Shown here piece by piece: positions 1 through 8,040 of a stretch of 64,000 nucleotides of DNA. The translations under genes were made by a program, and so were the position numbers. The notes beneath the pieces are model-generated. The model did no database searches. It was not told the origin of the DNA and saw only the letters and a list, made by a program, of their open reading frames with translations. The stretch comes from Neorhodopirellula lusitana (GTDB taxonomy: Bacteria > Planctomycetota > Planctomycetia > Pirellulales > Pirellulaceae). Position 1 is the first letter of the stretch; the number at the start of each line of letters is the position of its first letter. The stretch is taken from contig NZ_FXUG01000003.1 in assembly GCF_900182915.1 (NCBI RefSeq), forward strand, positions 248,001 through 312,000. The letters are read 5' to 3'.

Positions 1-1502
1 CTGAACTGTTCACGTTGACCATGCAAGCAACCGGCACCGGCTTGGCTCTGTTCCAAACGGACCCAACCGAAGCTGCGGTCGCCGAAACCATCCTGATCCC
101 CGAAGACGGTGTGCTTCCAACAGCATTGGCCTTCGACGAGATCGAATACGATTCTCGCACAATCGAGATCGTTCCCGCGGGTTCTGGACTCCCCGTCGCC
201 TTGGATGACTCATATCCCGCCGGTGGCCAAGCTATCTCGGGCAGTTCGACAGTCATCCTGGACGTCCTTGCCAACGATGCCCAAATCGGCAGCAGCACGA
301 TCACGGACATTCAAATCCAAAGTGCTCCGGCGAACGGATCCATCGCGATCAGCACCAACGGCACGACGGACCCCAGCGACGACAAGGTGCTTTACACGCC
401 CACCAGTGGCTTCACCGGATACGACGAGTTCAGCTACAGCATCACTGTCCAAAGTGACAGTTTCGGAACGGTTAGCTCGATTGCGAACGTCAGCGTCGTC
501 ACCGGGCAAATCGCGAATCCGCAAGCTCAGTACGACTTCACTTTCGTCGATGAAGACGGAAATGAAATCACTCAAATTGCGACGGGAGAACGGTTCGGGC
601 TTCGCATCGATGCAATCGACCTCGATGATTTTGGCAACGCGACCACCGACGCGGTCTTTGCCGGCTTCCTTGACATCCTTTACAACTCGTCTTTGATCGA
701 GACCATTGCGGTTGACAATGGTGGGGATCCAAACCTCTTCGATTTCGACGTGGAATTTGATCCACAGTTCCTGCTGTCTTCTGCCGTCGGCTCGGCTGAT
801 TACCCAGGTATCGTCGACGAATTCGGATCCAACAAGAGCGGCACTGGCGGTTCGGGAACTGAGTTGGCAACGGTTTACTTCCGTGCACTGCAAACGGGAA
901 CCGCAACGGTTACCGGTTCACCCGCTGACCGCTCACCCTTCCAAGACACACTGCTGGATAACGTTGATACTCCGGTACCAGTAGAGAACATCCTCTACGA
1001 TTCCGAATCGATCCTGATCACCAGCGGAAGTTCAACAACGGGCTCCGGTGAACCCCTTCACAACAACGCGATCCCAGCGGACGTCAACGGCGACAACCTC
1101 GTCACCGCGATCGACGCATTGTTGGTCATCAACGAGATGTCTCGAATGCATGCTGAAGGCGAATCCGCCTCGGCATCGGTTGCTCGACCTTACTATCACG
1201 ATGTGAACGGAGACGGTTACGTCTCGGCGATTGATGCCCTTCGGGTTATCAATCAGCTCAACACATCCAACGTCGCTTCGAGCGAACCACTTGCAGCAGC
1301 ACCAGTCGCTAACGCCACTACCAATGCTGATCGAGTGCTCGACGAATCGATTGAGTCACTTGCTCAAGATGCCAAGATCGTCGGCGGTGCGTCGTCTGTC
1401 GAAGACGCTTCCATCGTTAGCGTGGCATCTGACTCATCAACGTCTACCGACGACGATGATGACTTGCTAAGCCTGTTGGCTGACGACATCTCACAGCAAT
1501 AG
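1..1502 (+). CDS. Surface protein with cohesin-like, Ig/cadherin-like and C-terminal dockerin repeats (5' partial)
   Basis: The reading frame is open to the left edge, so the N-terminus lies outside the window and the first methionine codons here are internal. Visible in order are the tail of a cohesin-like beta-sandwich, a tandem Ig/cadherin-type domain (around nt 200-510, containing LDVLANDAQIG and YTPTSGFTGYDEFSYSI), a second cohesin-like domain (nt 530-1010), and two dockerin type I-like Ca-binding loops, DVNGDNLVTAIDALLVIN (about nt 1080) and DVNGDGYVSAIDALRVIN (about nt 1200). A low-complexity Ser/Asp tail ends in DDDDDLLSLLADDISQQ. Such proteins are typical of the planctomycete cell surface and are presumably exported. 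The ligand is unknown. The gene ends before a good terminator hairpin and converges on the DUF11 gene. Confidence 0.8.
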   Translation, partial: ELFTLTMQATGTGLALFQTDPTEAAVAETILIPEDGVLPTALAFDEIEYDSRTIEIVPAGSGLPVALDDSYPAGGQAISGSSTVILDVLANDAQIGSSTITDIQIQSAPANGSIAISTNGTTDPSDDKVLYTPTSGFTGYDEFSYSITVQSDSFGTVSSIANVSVVTGQIANPQAQYDFTFVDEDGNEITQIATGERFGLRIDAIDLDDFGNATTDAVFAGFLDILYNSSLIETIAVDNGGDPNLFDFDVEFDPQFLLSSAVGSADYPGIVDEFGSNKSGTGGSGTELATVYFRALQTGTATVTGSPADRSPFQDTLLDNVDTPVPVENILYDSESILITSGSSTTGSGEPLHNNAIPADVNGDNLVTAIDALLVINEMSRMHAEGESASASVARPYYHDVNGDGYVSAIDALRVINQLNTSNVASSEPLAAAPVANATTNADRVLDESIESLAQDAKIVGGASSVEDASIVSVASDSSTSTDDDDDLLSLLADDISQQ

Positions 1503-1527
1503 CATTTGCATTGCTGGAAAACACAGG

Positions 1528-1571
1528 ATGCAATCGGCTGACGTGCCCCTCAGCCCGGTTGCATTTTGTTT
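1528..1571. terminator. Intrinsic terminator between convergent genes
   Basis: ATGCAA (1528-1533) pairs with TTGCAT (1559-1564), and inside it GGCTGA pairs with TCAGCC. The hairpin is followed by ATTTTGTTT on the plus strand. It lies just after the dockerin-protein stop and before the convergent end of the DUF11 gene, so it probably ends plus-strand transcription and may also work for the minus strand. Confidence 0.6.
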
Positions 1572-1588
1572 CGATCACAACGCTTCGG

Positions 1589-2953
1589 TTAGCGAACGCG
1601 ACACTTGAATTCAATCAAGACACTGTCGCCGACGGCTAACTCTTCTTTCAGCGTCCAGCTTAGCTGCGTTGAACCGGCGTCGTTGGGACGACTTTCAAAC
1701 TCAGCTTGGATACTGGCGGATTGACTGTCGGCGACGTAGGCCAATCGAGTTGTCAAATTGTCGGTCACAACCACATTAGACACTGCCGAATCGCCTACGT
1801 TTTGCAATCGTAGGGCGAACGTCACTTCGTCCCCGATTCCCGCGTGCTGTTTATCAGCCAATTTGATCAGGTTTAATCGGCCCGCGTCGGGGAAGTCATA
1901 GACGACTAACGAATCCACATTCTGATCACGTGTCAAAACGGGTGGTTTCAGGTCAAGAATCTCGACCTCAACGGACTCATCAATAGTCCAAGTGCTAGCC
2001 GCAATCGCCAGTCGCTCGATGATCGCAAGCTGAGCCTCGTCAATTTCAGTCAGACCAATGTTCTGGATACCGGTCAACAAGGCCAACGTGTCACCAGCCA
2101 TTTCAAGTTGCTGGATGTTTTCGATCCGCACGCCGCGATTTCGATCTCGCATCGAATCAATCCGGTGCGTGAATGCAGCTTGATCAAGCTCAAGCGAGTC
2201 TCTCATGACCAAACCAGGCTGGTCGTAGTCAACACCTTGCGGTCCCACTGGGCGAACAACACCGGATGCTGCGATCGTACGGTCGTTCAAGATCGCCCCG
2301 GTGATGCGTCGCACCGATCCGAACCGTGGTGAGTAAACGCAAACACGATTCGAAGCCGTGAATTCGATCTTCCCACTCTCGGTCGTGTAATGACTGACCG
2401 TGTCTTCGGTTTGCAGCCCCATGATCCGATCATCCGTTCGCAATTTCGCGTCCGGAGCACGATCACCACCGTCACATAGAAATTCTTGGGGATCGTAGTA
2501 CCAACGTTGCGGGACAACGGGCATGGCGTAGCCAGGAGTCACACAAGGCCCCACTTCGCCGCAACCATCGCCACCACACGCATTATCGGCACAGGGACCA
2601 AACTGGCACCCGCAATCGTCACCGACGTGCATACGGTCTCGGAACCCAACTTGTTGAATGGGTGCCGATTGTTGAGTCGGGGCAGGGCAGGGCGGTTGCG
2701 AAAAATCCGTTGCGCTGGCAACGCTTGTATTGGCATCGCTTATGTTGGCAACGGGCGCATCGCCATTCACTGCCACAGCACTGGCCGCAACGGCGTCGGT
2801 AGCACCGATTGCTTGAGCAGTCTCAATATCGGATTGATCTGAAACAGAGACAGCCGACCGATTCATGCTCGGCAGCGTCGCACAACCGCTGAGAAACCAG
2901 ACGGTGCACAGGAGAGTCCAGAGTGTCCATTTTGGCACGGCGGATTCAATCAT
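1589..2953 (-). CDS. DUF11-domain lipoprotein
   Basis: A 454-residue predicted lipoprotein. The signal peptide has lipobox FLSGC with Cys24. Residues of about 120-145 are rich in Cys and Gly (CGCQFGPC, CGGDGCGEVGPC). The last ~90 residues form a DUF11-type beta-sandwich (LRLQNVGDSAVSNVVVTDNL). ATG at 2953 was chosen over the more upstream codon because it overlaps the stop of the upstream gene as ATGA, indicating translational coupling, and because it places the signal peptide at the N-terminus. It is the last gene of a three-gene minus-strand envelope cluster. Codons near 2679-2697 (PPCPAP) are supplied by a G-rich KOPS-like array on the opposite strand. The function is unknown beyond an envelope structural role. 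Confidence 0.75.
   Translation of the reverse strand: MIESAVPKWTLWTLLCTVWFLSGCATLPSMNRSAVSVSDQSDIETAQAIGATDAVAASAVAVNGDAPVANISDANTSVASATDFSQPPCPAPTQQSAPIQQVGFRDRMHVGDDCGCQFGPCADNACGGDGCGEVGPCVTPGYAMPVVPQRWYYDPQEFLCDGGDRAPDAKLRTDDRIMGLQTEDTVSHYTTESGKIEFTASNRVCVYSPRFGSVRRITGAILNDRTIAASGVVRPVGPQGVDYDQPGLVMRDSLELDQAAFTHRIDSMRDRNRGVRIENIQQLEMAGDTLALLTGIQNIGLTEIDEAQLAIIERLAIAASTWTIDESVEVEILDLKPPVLTRDQNVDSLVVYDFPDAGRLNLIKLADKQHAGIGDEVTFALRLQNVGDSAVSNVVVTDNLTTRLAYVADSQSASIQAEFESRPNDAGSTQLSWTLKEELAVGDSVLIEFKCRVR
2679..2697 (+). repeat. KOPS-like G-rich array, plus orientation, inside a minus-strand gene
   Basis: GGGGCAGGGCAGGGCGGTT holds two overlapping GGGNAGGG words. It is the leftmost full array in the window and is read antisense as coding sequence of the DUF11 lipoprotein. 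Confidence 0.6.
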
Positions 2954-3693
2954 GGTTGCTGCTCGAAAATAGGTGCCCAAGATGGGTGACCAAAAAAGAA
3001 CTGGGGCTTCAACACTTCAGCACGCGGCGGCGACATCGAACCGATCCGCAAAATAGCGACGACTCGCCCACGCAAGTCTGCGACCTGCAATGGGTCCTGA
3101 TACTCAGGCACATCGATTGCCATTGGTCCCTCGGGAGCCTGTTCCAGCGGAACCGCCGTCTGGGGATCTTCCAAGAAGATCACGCGGGTGACCAATTGAC
3201 CCTCAAGTGCGGCGGCCAGATCGTCGGCATCCAAGTTGATTGGAATCGGATAGCTGGTTGCCAACCCTGGTGGTGGGTAGGTCCGGTCGACCATTTCCAC
3301 CGTGGGAAACAGCTCAACGCCTTCCGAGTAAGGAATGTTGCTCACTCGAAAACGGTACACTTGCCCGACCATCAAACCGGCCATCAAGTTCTTTTGCCCC
3401 TCGGGAAAGCTCCCGTATTGAGCCATCGAGAACTCAGTCCCCGCAGGCCCAACGAATCGTACAGGCTGAAAATACGGTGGCTGCGGGTTCGCAGTCATCC
3501 GCTGACGAGTCGCCGCGATCACACCCGCAGGCATGTCTCCGGTAAACAACTGATGTCGATTGGCACCGGACAGATAGTCCGATGGCTCAGCGGCATTCAC
3601 CGAACTGAAGCTCATCCAACACGTCACCAATAACGCGGCGACCCAAAGTCGGTCACGGCAACAATCGATTCGACAGGTTGCGGACTGATTCAT
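2950..3693 (-). CDS. Secreted planctomycete envelope protein, paralogue of its upstream neighbour
   Basis: 247 residues starting at ATG 3693 (MNQSATCRI). This start places a signal-like hydrophobic stretch (LWVAALLVTCWMSFSS) near the N-terminus, cleaved probably after VNA-A; the upstream in-frame extension is not signal-like. The body (YRFRVSNIP, GVELFPTVEMVD, LVTRVIFLEDPQ, GRVVAILRIGS) aligns by eye with the neighbouring 468-residue lipoprotein (YRLKLTNIP, GVELYPSVELA, FVTKVIYLPDPE, GSILAIIRLGD), so the two are tandem paralogues. No enzymatic motif is visible. It is coupled by ATGA overlap to the DUF11 gene. I recognise the family as a conserved planctomycete envelope type but know no function. 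Confidence 0.7.
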   Translation of the reverse strand: MNQSATCRIDCCRDRLWVAALLVTCWMSFSSVNAAEPSDYLSGANRHQLFTGDMPAGVIAATRQRMTANPQPPYFQPVRFVGPAGTEFSMAQYGSFPEGQKNLMAGLMVGQVYRFRVSNIPYSEGVELFPTVEMVDRTYPPPGLATSYPIPINLDADDLAAALEGQLVTRVIFLEDPQTAVPLEQAPEGPMAIDVPEYQDPLQVADLRGRVVAILRIGSMSPPRAEVLKPQFFFGHPSWAPIFEQQP

Positions 3694-3791
3694 GATTCCG
3701 TTCGGAAAGGCAGGTAGCTTGATGGCATAGCTGGCTTCAAGCCAAACCGTTAATAGACCCAAACCCGTAATTAACATTCAGGGCTTCACAT

Positions 3792-3853
3792 CACCAGCGA
3801 CTCGCTGGTGCCGCTACAAACCCATTGCAGGGCAGGCTTGTGGCCCACCCTGC
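3792..3853. repeat. Palindromic intergenic sequence
   Basis: CACCAGCG-act-CGCTGGTG (3792-3810) is a perfect 8-bp stem. It is followed by a second foldback, GCAGGG...CCCTGC (about 3827-3853), that contains one GGGCAGG word. It sits between the two paralogous envelope genes and may end or attenuate the upstream message. There is no T-run. Confidence 0.4.
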
Positions 3854-3871
3854 GTTTAGCTCAACCGTGCT

Positions 3872-5278
3872 CTAGTAAACCCGTTCGCTGGGGTGTTCGT
3901 AGGCAGGGCGTGCGTTCGGAATTCCAGGGTTGATGTTCTGTTCGGTGATCCGAATTCGGCTAACCGGGTTCGGATAACTCATGCCAGGCTGCTGGCGAAC
4001 ATCGATTCTGACATTGTCGACTGGGCGAGGAATGTTCATGTGAGTGTGGTTACGAATCACATGCTTCTTCAATCCAGCGGGTGCACCCAATGGAATGTGT
4101 GGTGGTCCAGGCAACCCGATCGGAGTTCCCGTGATGGGCATTCCGTATTGAGGAGCGTTCACACCGGCGATCATGCCTGGCAAGCCCGGTGGCATGCCAA
4201 CCTTGCCTGCGTTGGGACCGCTTCCTCCGCCACAGCTGCCACAACCATCGGTCATCGCTGGAGCGAAAGGTGCTGGCAAGCCAGCGATCGGAGGTCCCAT
4301 CATGCCGCCTGGCATCCCGCTAGCGAATCCGCTGCCGGCCATTTCAATGTCTTTGTCACCCAAGCGGATGATTGCCAGAATGCTACCGCGACGATCGGCT
4401 TCGACGATGGGGTCGATGCCTGGATCAAGGCGAGTGCTGACAAGTGTATCGATACCGGCCAAAGCAGGACCTTGGAACTCGGGATCTGGAAGGTAGATGA
4501 CTTTGGTGACGAAGTTGCCTGTCAGCACTTGGTCAAAGTCTTCCTCGGTGAACTGCAAAGGTACCGAGTTGTGAGCCAAGTAAGCTCCCGTTCGTGGGTT
4601 GGCATAAGCCAGTTCCACGCTGGGATATAGCTCGACGCCGGGTCGGCTAGGGATGTTCGTCAGCTTCAGACGATACAAACCACCTTGCGGGAAGTTTTGA
4701 CGAGCGGGAACCACCAAGGGTTCACTATCAAACATTCCTGCACCGCCCACATCGTAGCGGACCTGCATTCCGTCTGGATTGCCGAAGGTAACCTGTGCCG
4801 TTGAAACCATTCCGCCCATCATCGGTGGCATCATCACGCCGCCTCCGGGTGGGATGTTGGTTCCGCCGCCGGCCAGACATCCGCCGCCACCTTCACCGTG
4901 GCCGCCACATCCGCAAGCAGCACCGCCGCCACCCAGGGCTTGTCGGAAACCGACTTGTTGAATTTCTGAACCCACGCCTGAATCGGCAAGTTCTTGAAGC
5001 GTTGGGCCTTTCGGCGAAGCTTCACATACTTCTGTATCTGCGGAAATCATCTCCGCGTCGCTGGGCATCCCTTCTACGGGAACTGCGTTCGAGGTTGCCG
5101 AAGCATCCATCGAACCATAAGCCTGTGGACCGAGAACACCGGGGCCAGGGCCGCCGACGCCGGGGCCGGGTTGCAACATCCGCTGCTCGGGCGGCAAATT
5201 GTGGCGAACCGGCACACACCCAGTGGCGATTACCGCCATGGTCGCCGTTAGCGCCAAATGAGTGACGATTCGTTTCAT
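3872..5278 (-). CDS. Gly/Pro/Cys-rich lipoprotein of the envelope cluster
   Basis: 468 residues. The signal peptide ends in lipobox IATGC (Cys21). Glycine- and cysteine-rich segments (GGGGAACGCGGHGEGGGGC around 118-136, DGCGSCGGGSG around 345) flank the domain shared with the 247-residue neighbour (residues of about 165-325). The C-terminus is Pro/Gly-rich (MPGGMMGPPIAGLPAPFAP and similar). Clustered Cys pairs suggest disulfide or metal-binding loops in the periplasm or outer envelope; that is inference. It is the first gene of the minus-strand cluster, with about 165 bp to the divergent gene at 5444. Confidence 0.7.
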   Translation of the reverse strand: MKRIVTHLALTATMAVIATGCVPVRHNLPPEQRMLQPGPGVGGPGPGVLGPQAYGSMDASATSNAVPVEGMPSDAEMISADTEVCEASPKGPTLQELADSGVGSEIQQVGFRQALGGGGAACGCGGHGEGGGGCLAGGGTNIPPGGGVMMPPMMGGMVSTAQVTFGNPDGMQVRYDVGGAGMFDSEPLVVPARQNFPQGGLYRLKLTNIPSRPGVELYPSVELAYANPRTGAYLAHNSVPLQFTEEDFDQVLTGNFVTKVIYLPDPEFQGPALAGIDTLVSTRLDPGIDPIVEADRRGSILAIIRLGDKDIEMAGSGFASGMPGGMMGPPIAGLPAPFAPAMTDGCGSCGGGSGPNAGKVGMPPGLPGMIAGVNAPQYGMPITGTPIGLPGPPHIPLGAPAGLKKHVIRNHTHMNIPRPVDNVRIDVRQQPGMSYPNPVSRIRITEQNINPGIPNARPAYEHPSERVY

Positions 5279-5443
5279 CTTTTTCCCCGTCTGTGGGTCG
5301 CTGAGAATGGCATGGACTTGGAACGCTGCCGAAACCTAGGATTCGACAAAGCGTTGGGAAATGATCCAAAACAGACCAATCCCTGCTGGTACGCATCGGC
5401 ACGCTACCGCCGCGATCTTTGATAAAACCGTCATAACTTGCCC

Positions 5444-7036
5444 ATGAAGATTGTCCCGCACGACTGTTCGCACCCAAACTTGGCGTCAAACGTCGTTATT
5501 TGCGGTGCCATTCGACGACGCCTCAGGCTGGGGGTAATTTCATCAAAATTTTGCGTCACAACCGTTTCGGCCCCTTCACCGGCGAAACGGGCTCCCAAAT
5601 CGCCAGTTCCAAGCCGTCTGAACACTCCATTCAGAGCGATTCCGTGGCTGCTTGGGGCAATCACAGCACTGATCGTTGCCCCCCTCGCTGCCCAAACCCC
5701 GTTTCCGTTCAGCGAAACGAGTCCAGCTCAACAGGCTTTTCAAGAAGCAGTCCAGCCGACCGCTCAACTCGGGCCAACCCAACTCGGGCCAACCCAACCT
5801 GGGCTCCCGCACGAAAGCTTTCCGGCACCGGCGACCAACCCCGCAAGCAATGGCTTCCCGGCCGCGGCCTCGCCTCCGCTGGCGTCTCATCCCACTTTGA
5901 GTCTCGCTGAACAACAGGAACGCGCCATCCGGTTGATCAACCGCGTCACCGAACAGATGGCTCTGGGCCCCGCCTTCGATTGCAAAGTTCGACAACGCGT
6001 GTGGGTAGGCGGACGTGAGGTCATTGGCGTGGGCACCTACGAACAGGCCGGTGAGGGCAGCGGTCGCTTCAACCTACAAGTCGCCATGCACGACGGTGAT
6101 GGAAAACACACGCTGCAACAAATCAGCGACGGACGTCTAGCATGGACCCGCGAACAGATCGGCGACGAGATCCAGCTCCAACGTGTTGATGTTGGCCGTC
6201 TCGACCAATGGATCCAAGGCTCGTCGCTCGCCAATGGTGACCTTACTCAACGGCCAACAAATCAAGCCAACCAACTTCCCCCAAGCTTACGCGTCGGTGG
6301 CTTCGCCGAGATGCTGGAAAACCTGGTCATGGACCACGACCTGAAAGTGGTCGCCGGACAGCTCGAAGAACGTGACGTCTGGATCGTGCGAGGATCGTTG
6401 AAGCTGGAAGTCCGACGACGCTGGCTTGAGCAGTTTGGAACCGACGAATGGCCGGAACTTTGTCCGTCCCAAGTCGTGGTCGCGATCGCCAAATCGGACT
6501 CACCCGACACCCAGTTCGGCCAAGGGATTCCAGTACGTTTCGAGTTTTGGACCGATCCGGCTGTCCCCACGCCCGAGCCTCCAAAATCGAAAACACCCGA
6601 GATCGCATCCCAAACCAACGGCACTCCCGCACAACTCGCATCCCACTCACTGACGCCGCCCACATCCAACGGACTAGCCAGCGTTCACGACCAGTTCGGT
6701 TCCAACGCAGTAGCAACACCAGCGAATGCGAACGCCCCAGCGCAGTCCGTGAACCCTGGGCAGTCCGTGAATCTAGAGCAATCCGTCAATGAAGTTGGAT
6801 CGCCGGACAACCAAACGGACAGCCAATCCGCCGCGATGCTTCCCGGCACCCAGCACAGTCGTCTGGTCAGCCTGATCGAGCTGTACTCGATTCGCCGGAT
6901 CATGCCGCCGCCCATCGCAAGATTCCGCTTTGACAACCAAGACATGGAAGTCAATTTCACCAACGATACCGATCGTTATCTCGAGCGGTACGGGATCCAA
7001 ATCACCGAGCGTCAAAGCCGGATGTTGCGTCGCTAA
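5444..7036 (+). CDS. Secreted hypothetical protein with low-complexity linkers
   Basis: About 530 residues from ATG 5444; a TTG two codons earlier is less likely. A single hydrophobic segment, IPWLLGAITALIVAPLAAQ (about residues 68-86), looks like a late signal peptide or anchor, so a more internal start is possible. It is followed by a Gln/Pro/Thr linker with the tandem repeat QLGPTQLGPTQPG. A folded domain (about 155-365: AIRLINRVTEQMALGPAFDCKVRQR) vaguely recalls LolA-like beta sheets. A second repeat (SVNPGQSVNLEQSVNE, about 430) precedes the C-terminal region RFRFDNQDMEVNFTNDTDRYLERYGI. The real function is not recognised. Confidence 0.6.
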   Translation: MKIVPHDCSHPNLASNVVICGAIRRRLRLGVISSKFCVTTVSAPSPAKRAPKSPVPSRLNTPFRAIPWLLGAITALIVAPLAAQTPFPFSETSPAQQAFQEAVQPTAQLGPTQLGPTQPGLPHESFPAPATNPASNGFPAAASPPLASHPTLSLAEQQERAIRLINRVTEQMALGPAFDCKVRQRVWVGGREVIGVGTYEQAGEGSGRFNLQVAMHDGDGKHTLQQISDGRLAWTREQIGDEIQLQRVDVGRLDQWIQGSSLANGDLTQRPTNQANQLPPSLRVGGFAEMLENLVMDHDLKVVAGQLEERDVWIVRGSLKLEVRRRWLEQFGTDEWPELCPSQVVVAIAKSDSPDTQFGQGIPVRFEFWTDPAVPTPEPPKSKTPEIASQTNGTPAQLASHSLTPPTSNGLASVHDQFGSNAVATPANANAPAQSVNPGQSVNLEQSVNEVGSPDNQTDSQSAAMLPGTQHSRLVSLIELYSIRRIMPPPIARFRFDNQDMEVNFTNDTDRYLERYGIQITERQSRMLRR

Positions 7037-7088
7037 CAGTCCATCGCGACTCCCCCCCATATCGGTGTTCGCGCGGCACACAATTTGC

Positions 7089-7140
7089 TATAATTGGCTG
7101 ACCGCTGGAGGGATGTGACGTAGCATCCCGTTTCGTCCTC
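7089..7140 (+). promoter_or_regulatory. Possible promoter and structured leader
   Basis: A perfect TATAAT lies at 7089-7094, though no convincing -35 box sits 16-18 bp upstream. It is followed by the foldback GGAGGGATG...CATCCC...CCTCC ending about 15 nt before the ATG at 7155. It may serve the following small gene and the thioesterase. Confidence 0.3.
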
Positions 7141-7154
7141 CGTGGAAATTGATA

Positions 7155-7646
7155 ATGAGTCACTCCGTAGCTGCCCAGACTTCGCAACCAGGGCCTCTTT
7201 GGAAACCACCTCAAAACTCTCTCGCTACCCCCGCTCCGGTAGCCACACTGCCGCCAACGTCTCCATCCGTAGACGCTGGGCCGATCCAAGACGAAGTCGC
7301 TCACATGCGTCGACGTCTATTCCGAACGCTTGACGATCCCGAGCTTCCCATGACTGCAGTGGATTGCAGCAGTGTCGCGTCTGGAACACTCCGTTCCCTT
7401 GGCGATCGCTTTTTCGCCGACGAGGACTTTCGACACCTCAATAACCTTGTCATCGCGGTGCCGACAACCGCCGCGTTTGCAGAATCGCCTGATTTCGACG
7501 CGATCCAGCAAATCAAGCAGACTGCTTTTGAGATGGGGCTGGAAGGCAAAGTGAGTTGGCTGTTAATAGAAACCCCGGAAACAGAACTTCCGGCACTACA
7601 GACACTTGTCGCCCAACAGGGTGGCCAGTGGTATCAAGGCACTTAA
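7155..7646 (+). CDS. Conserved-looking hypothetical protein
   Basis: 163 residues. ATG at 7155 was chosen over a TTG two codons upstream. There is no signal peptide or membrane segment. The N-terminal 45 residues are Pro/Ala/Ser-rich and probably disordered. The remainder looks like a compact alpha/beta domain (AVDCSSVASGTLRSLGDRFF, LNNLVIAVPTTAAFAES, VSWLLIETPETELPALQTLV). Ten bases separate it from the thioesterase gene, so they are probably cotranscribed. I do not recognise the family. Confidence 0.6.
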   Translation: MSHSVAAQTSQPGPLWKPPQNSLATPAPVATLPPTSPSVDAGPIQDEVAHMRRRLFRTLDDPELPMTAVDCSSVASGTLRSLGDRFFADEDFRHLNNLVIAVPTTAAFAESPDFDAIQQIKQTAFEMGLEGKVSWLLIETPETELPALQTLVAQQGGQWYQGT

Positions 7647-7655
7647 TCGCAACCT

Positions 7656-8036
7656 ATGACAGAACAAACAATCCGCCTTCGAGTGCGGTACGATGAATGC
7701 GACCCGATGGGTTTGGTTCATCATTCCAACTACATGCGTTACTTCGAGATCGGCCGTACTGAGTTGCTGCGTTCGGGAGGCGGCCGGTATCGGGACGTGG
7801 AGGAGGCGGGATTGTTTGTTGTCGTGGCAAGAATTGATTGCCGATTCAAGAGTCCTGCTAGGTATGATGACGAGATCGACGTGACCACCAAAATTGTCAC
7901 CGTCACGGCAGCCAAAATCATCCACGAATACGAGATTCGTCGCGAAGAACAACTCCTTGTTCAGGCGACTGTCACGCTAGCAGTGATCGACGGCAATGGC
8001 CGACTGCAACGCGTTCCCGAATCCCTCATTCAGTGA
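7656..8036 (+). CDS. YbgC-type acyl-CoA thioesterase (4HBT hotdog fold)
   Basis: 126 residues, the usual length for a single hotdog-fold thioesterase. The active-site motif RYDECDPMGLVHHSNYMRYFE matches the 4HBT/YbgC pattern (Y-x-E-x-D-x-M-G-V-V-x-H-x-N-Y) with the catalytic Asp present. The downstream strand RIDCRFKSPARYDDEIDV is also typical. It should hydrolyse acyl-CoA or related thioesters in the cytoplasm; the chain length cannot be told. It is not next to tol-pal genes as ybgC is in proteobacteria. Confidence 0.85.
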   Translation: MTEQTIRLRVRYDECDPMGLVHHSNYMRYFEIGRTELLRSGGGRYRDVEEAGLFVVVARIDCRFKSPARYDDEIDVTTKIVTVTAAKIIHEYEIRREEQLLVQATVTLAVIDGNGRLQRVPESLIQ

Positions 8037-8040
8037 CCTC

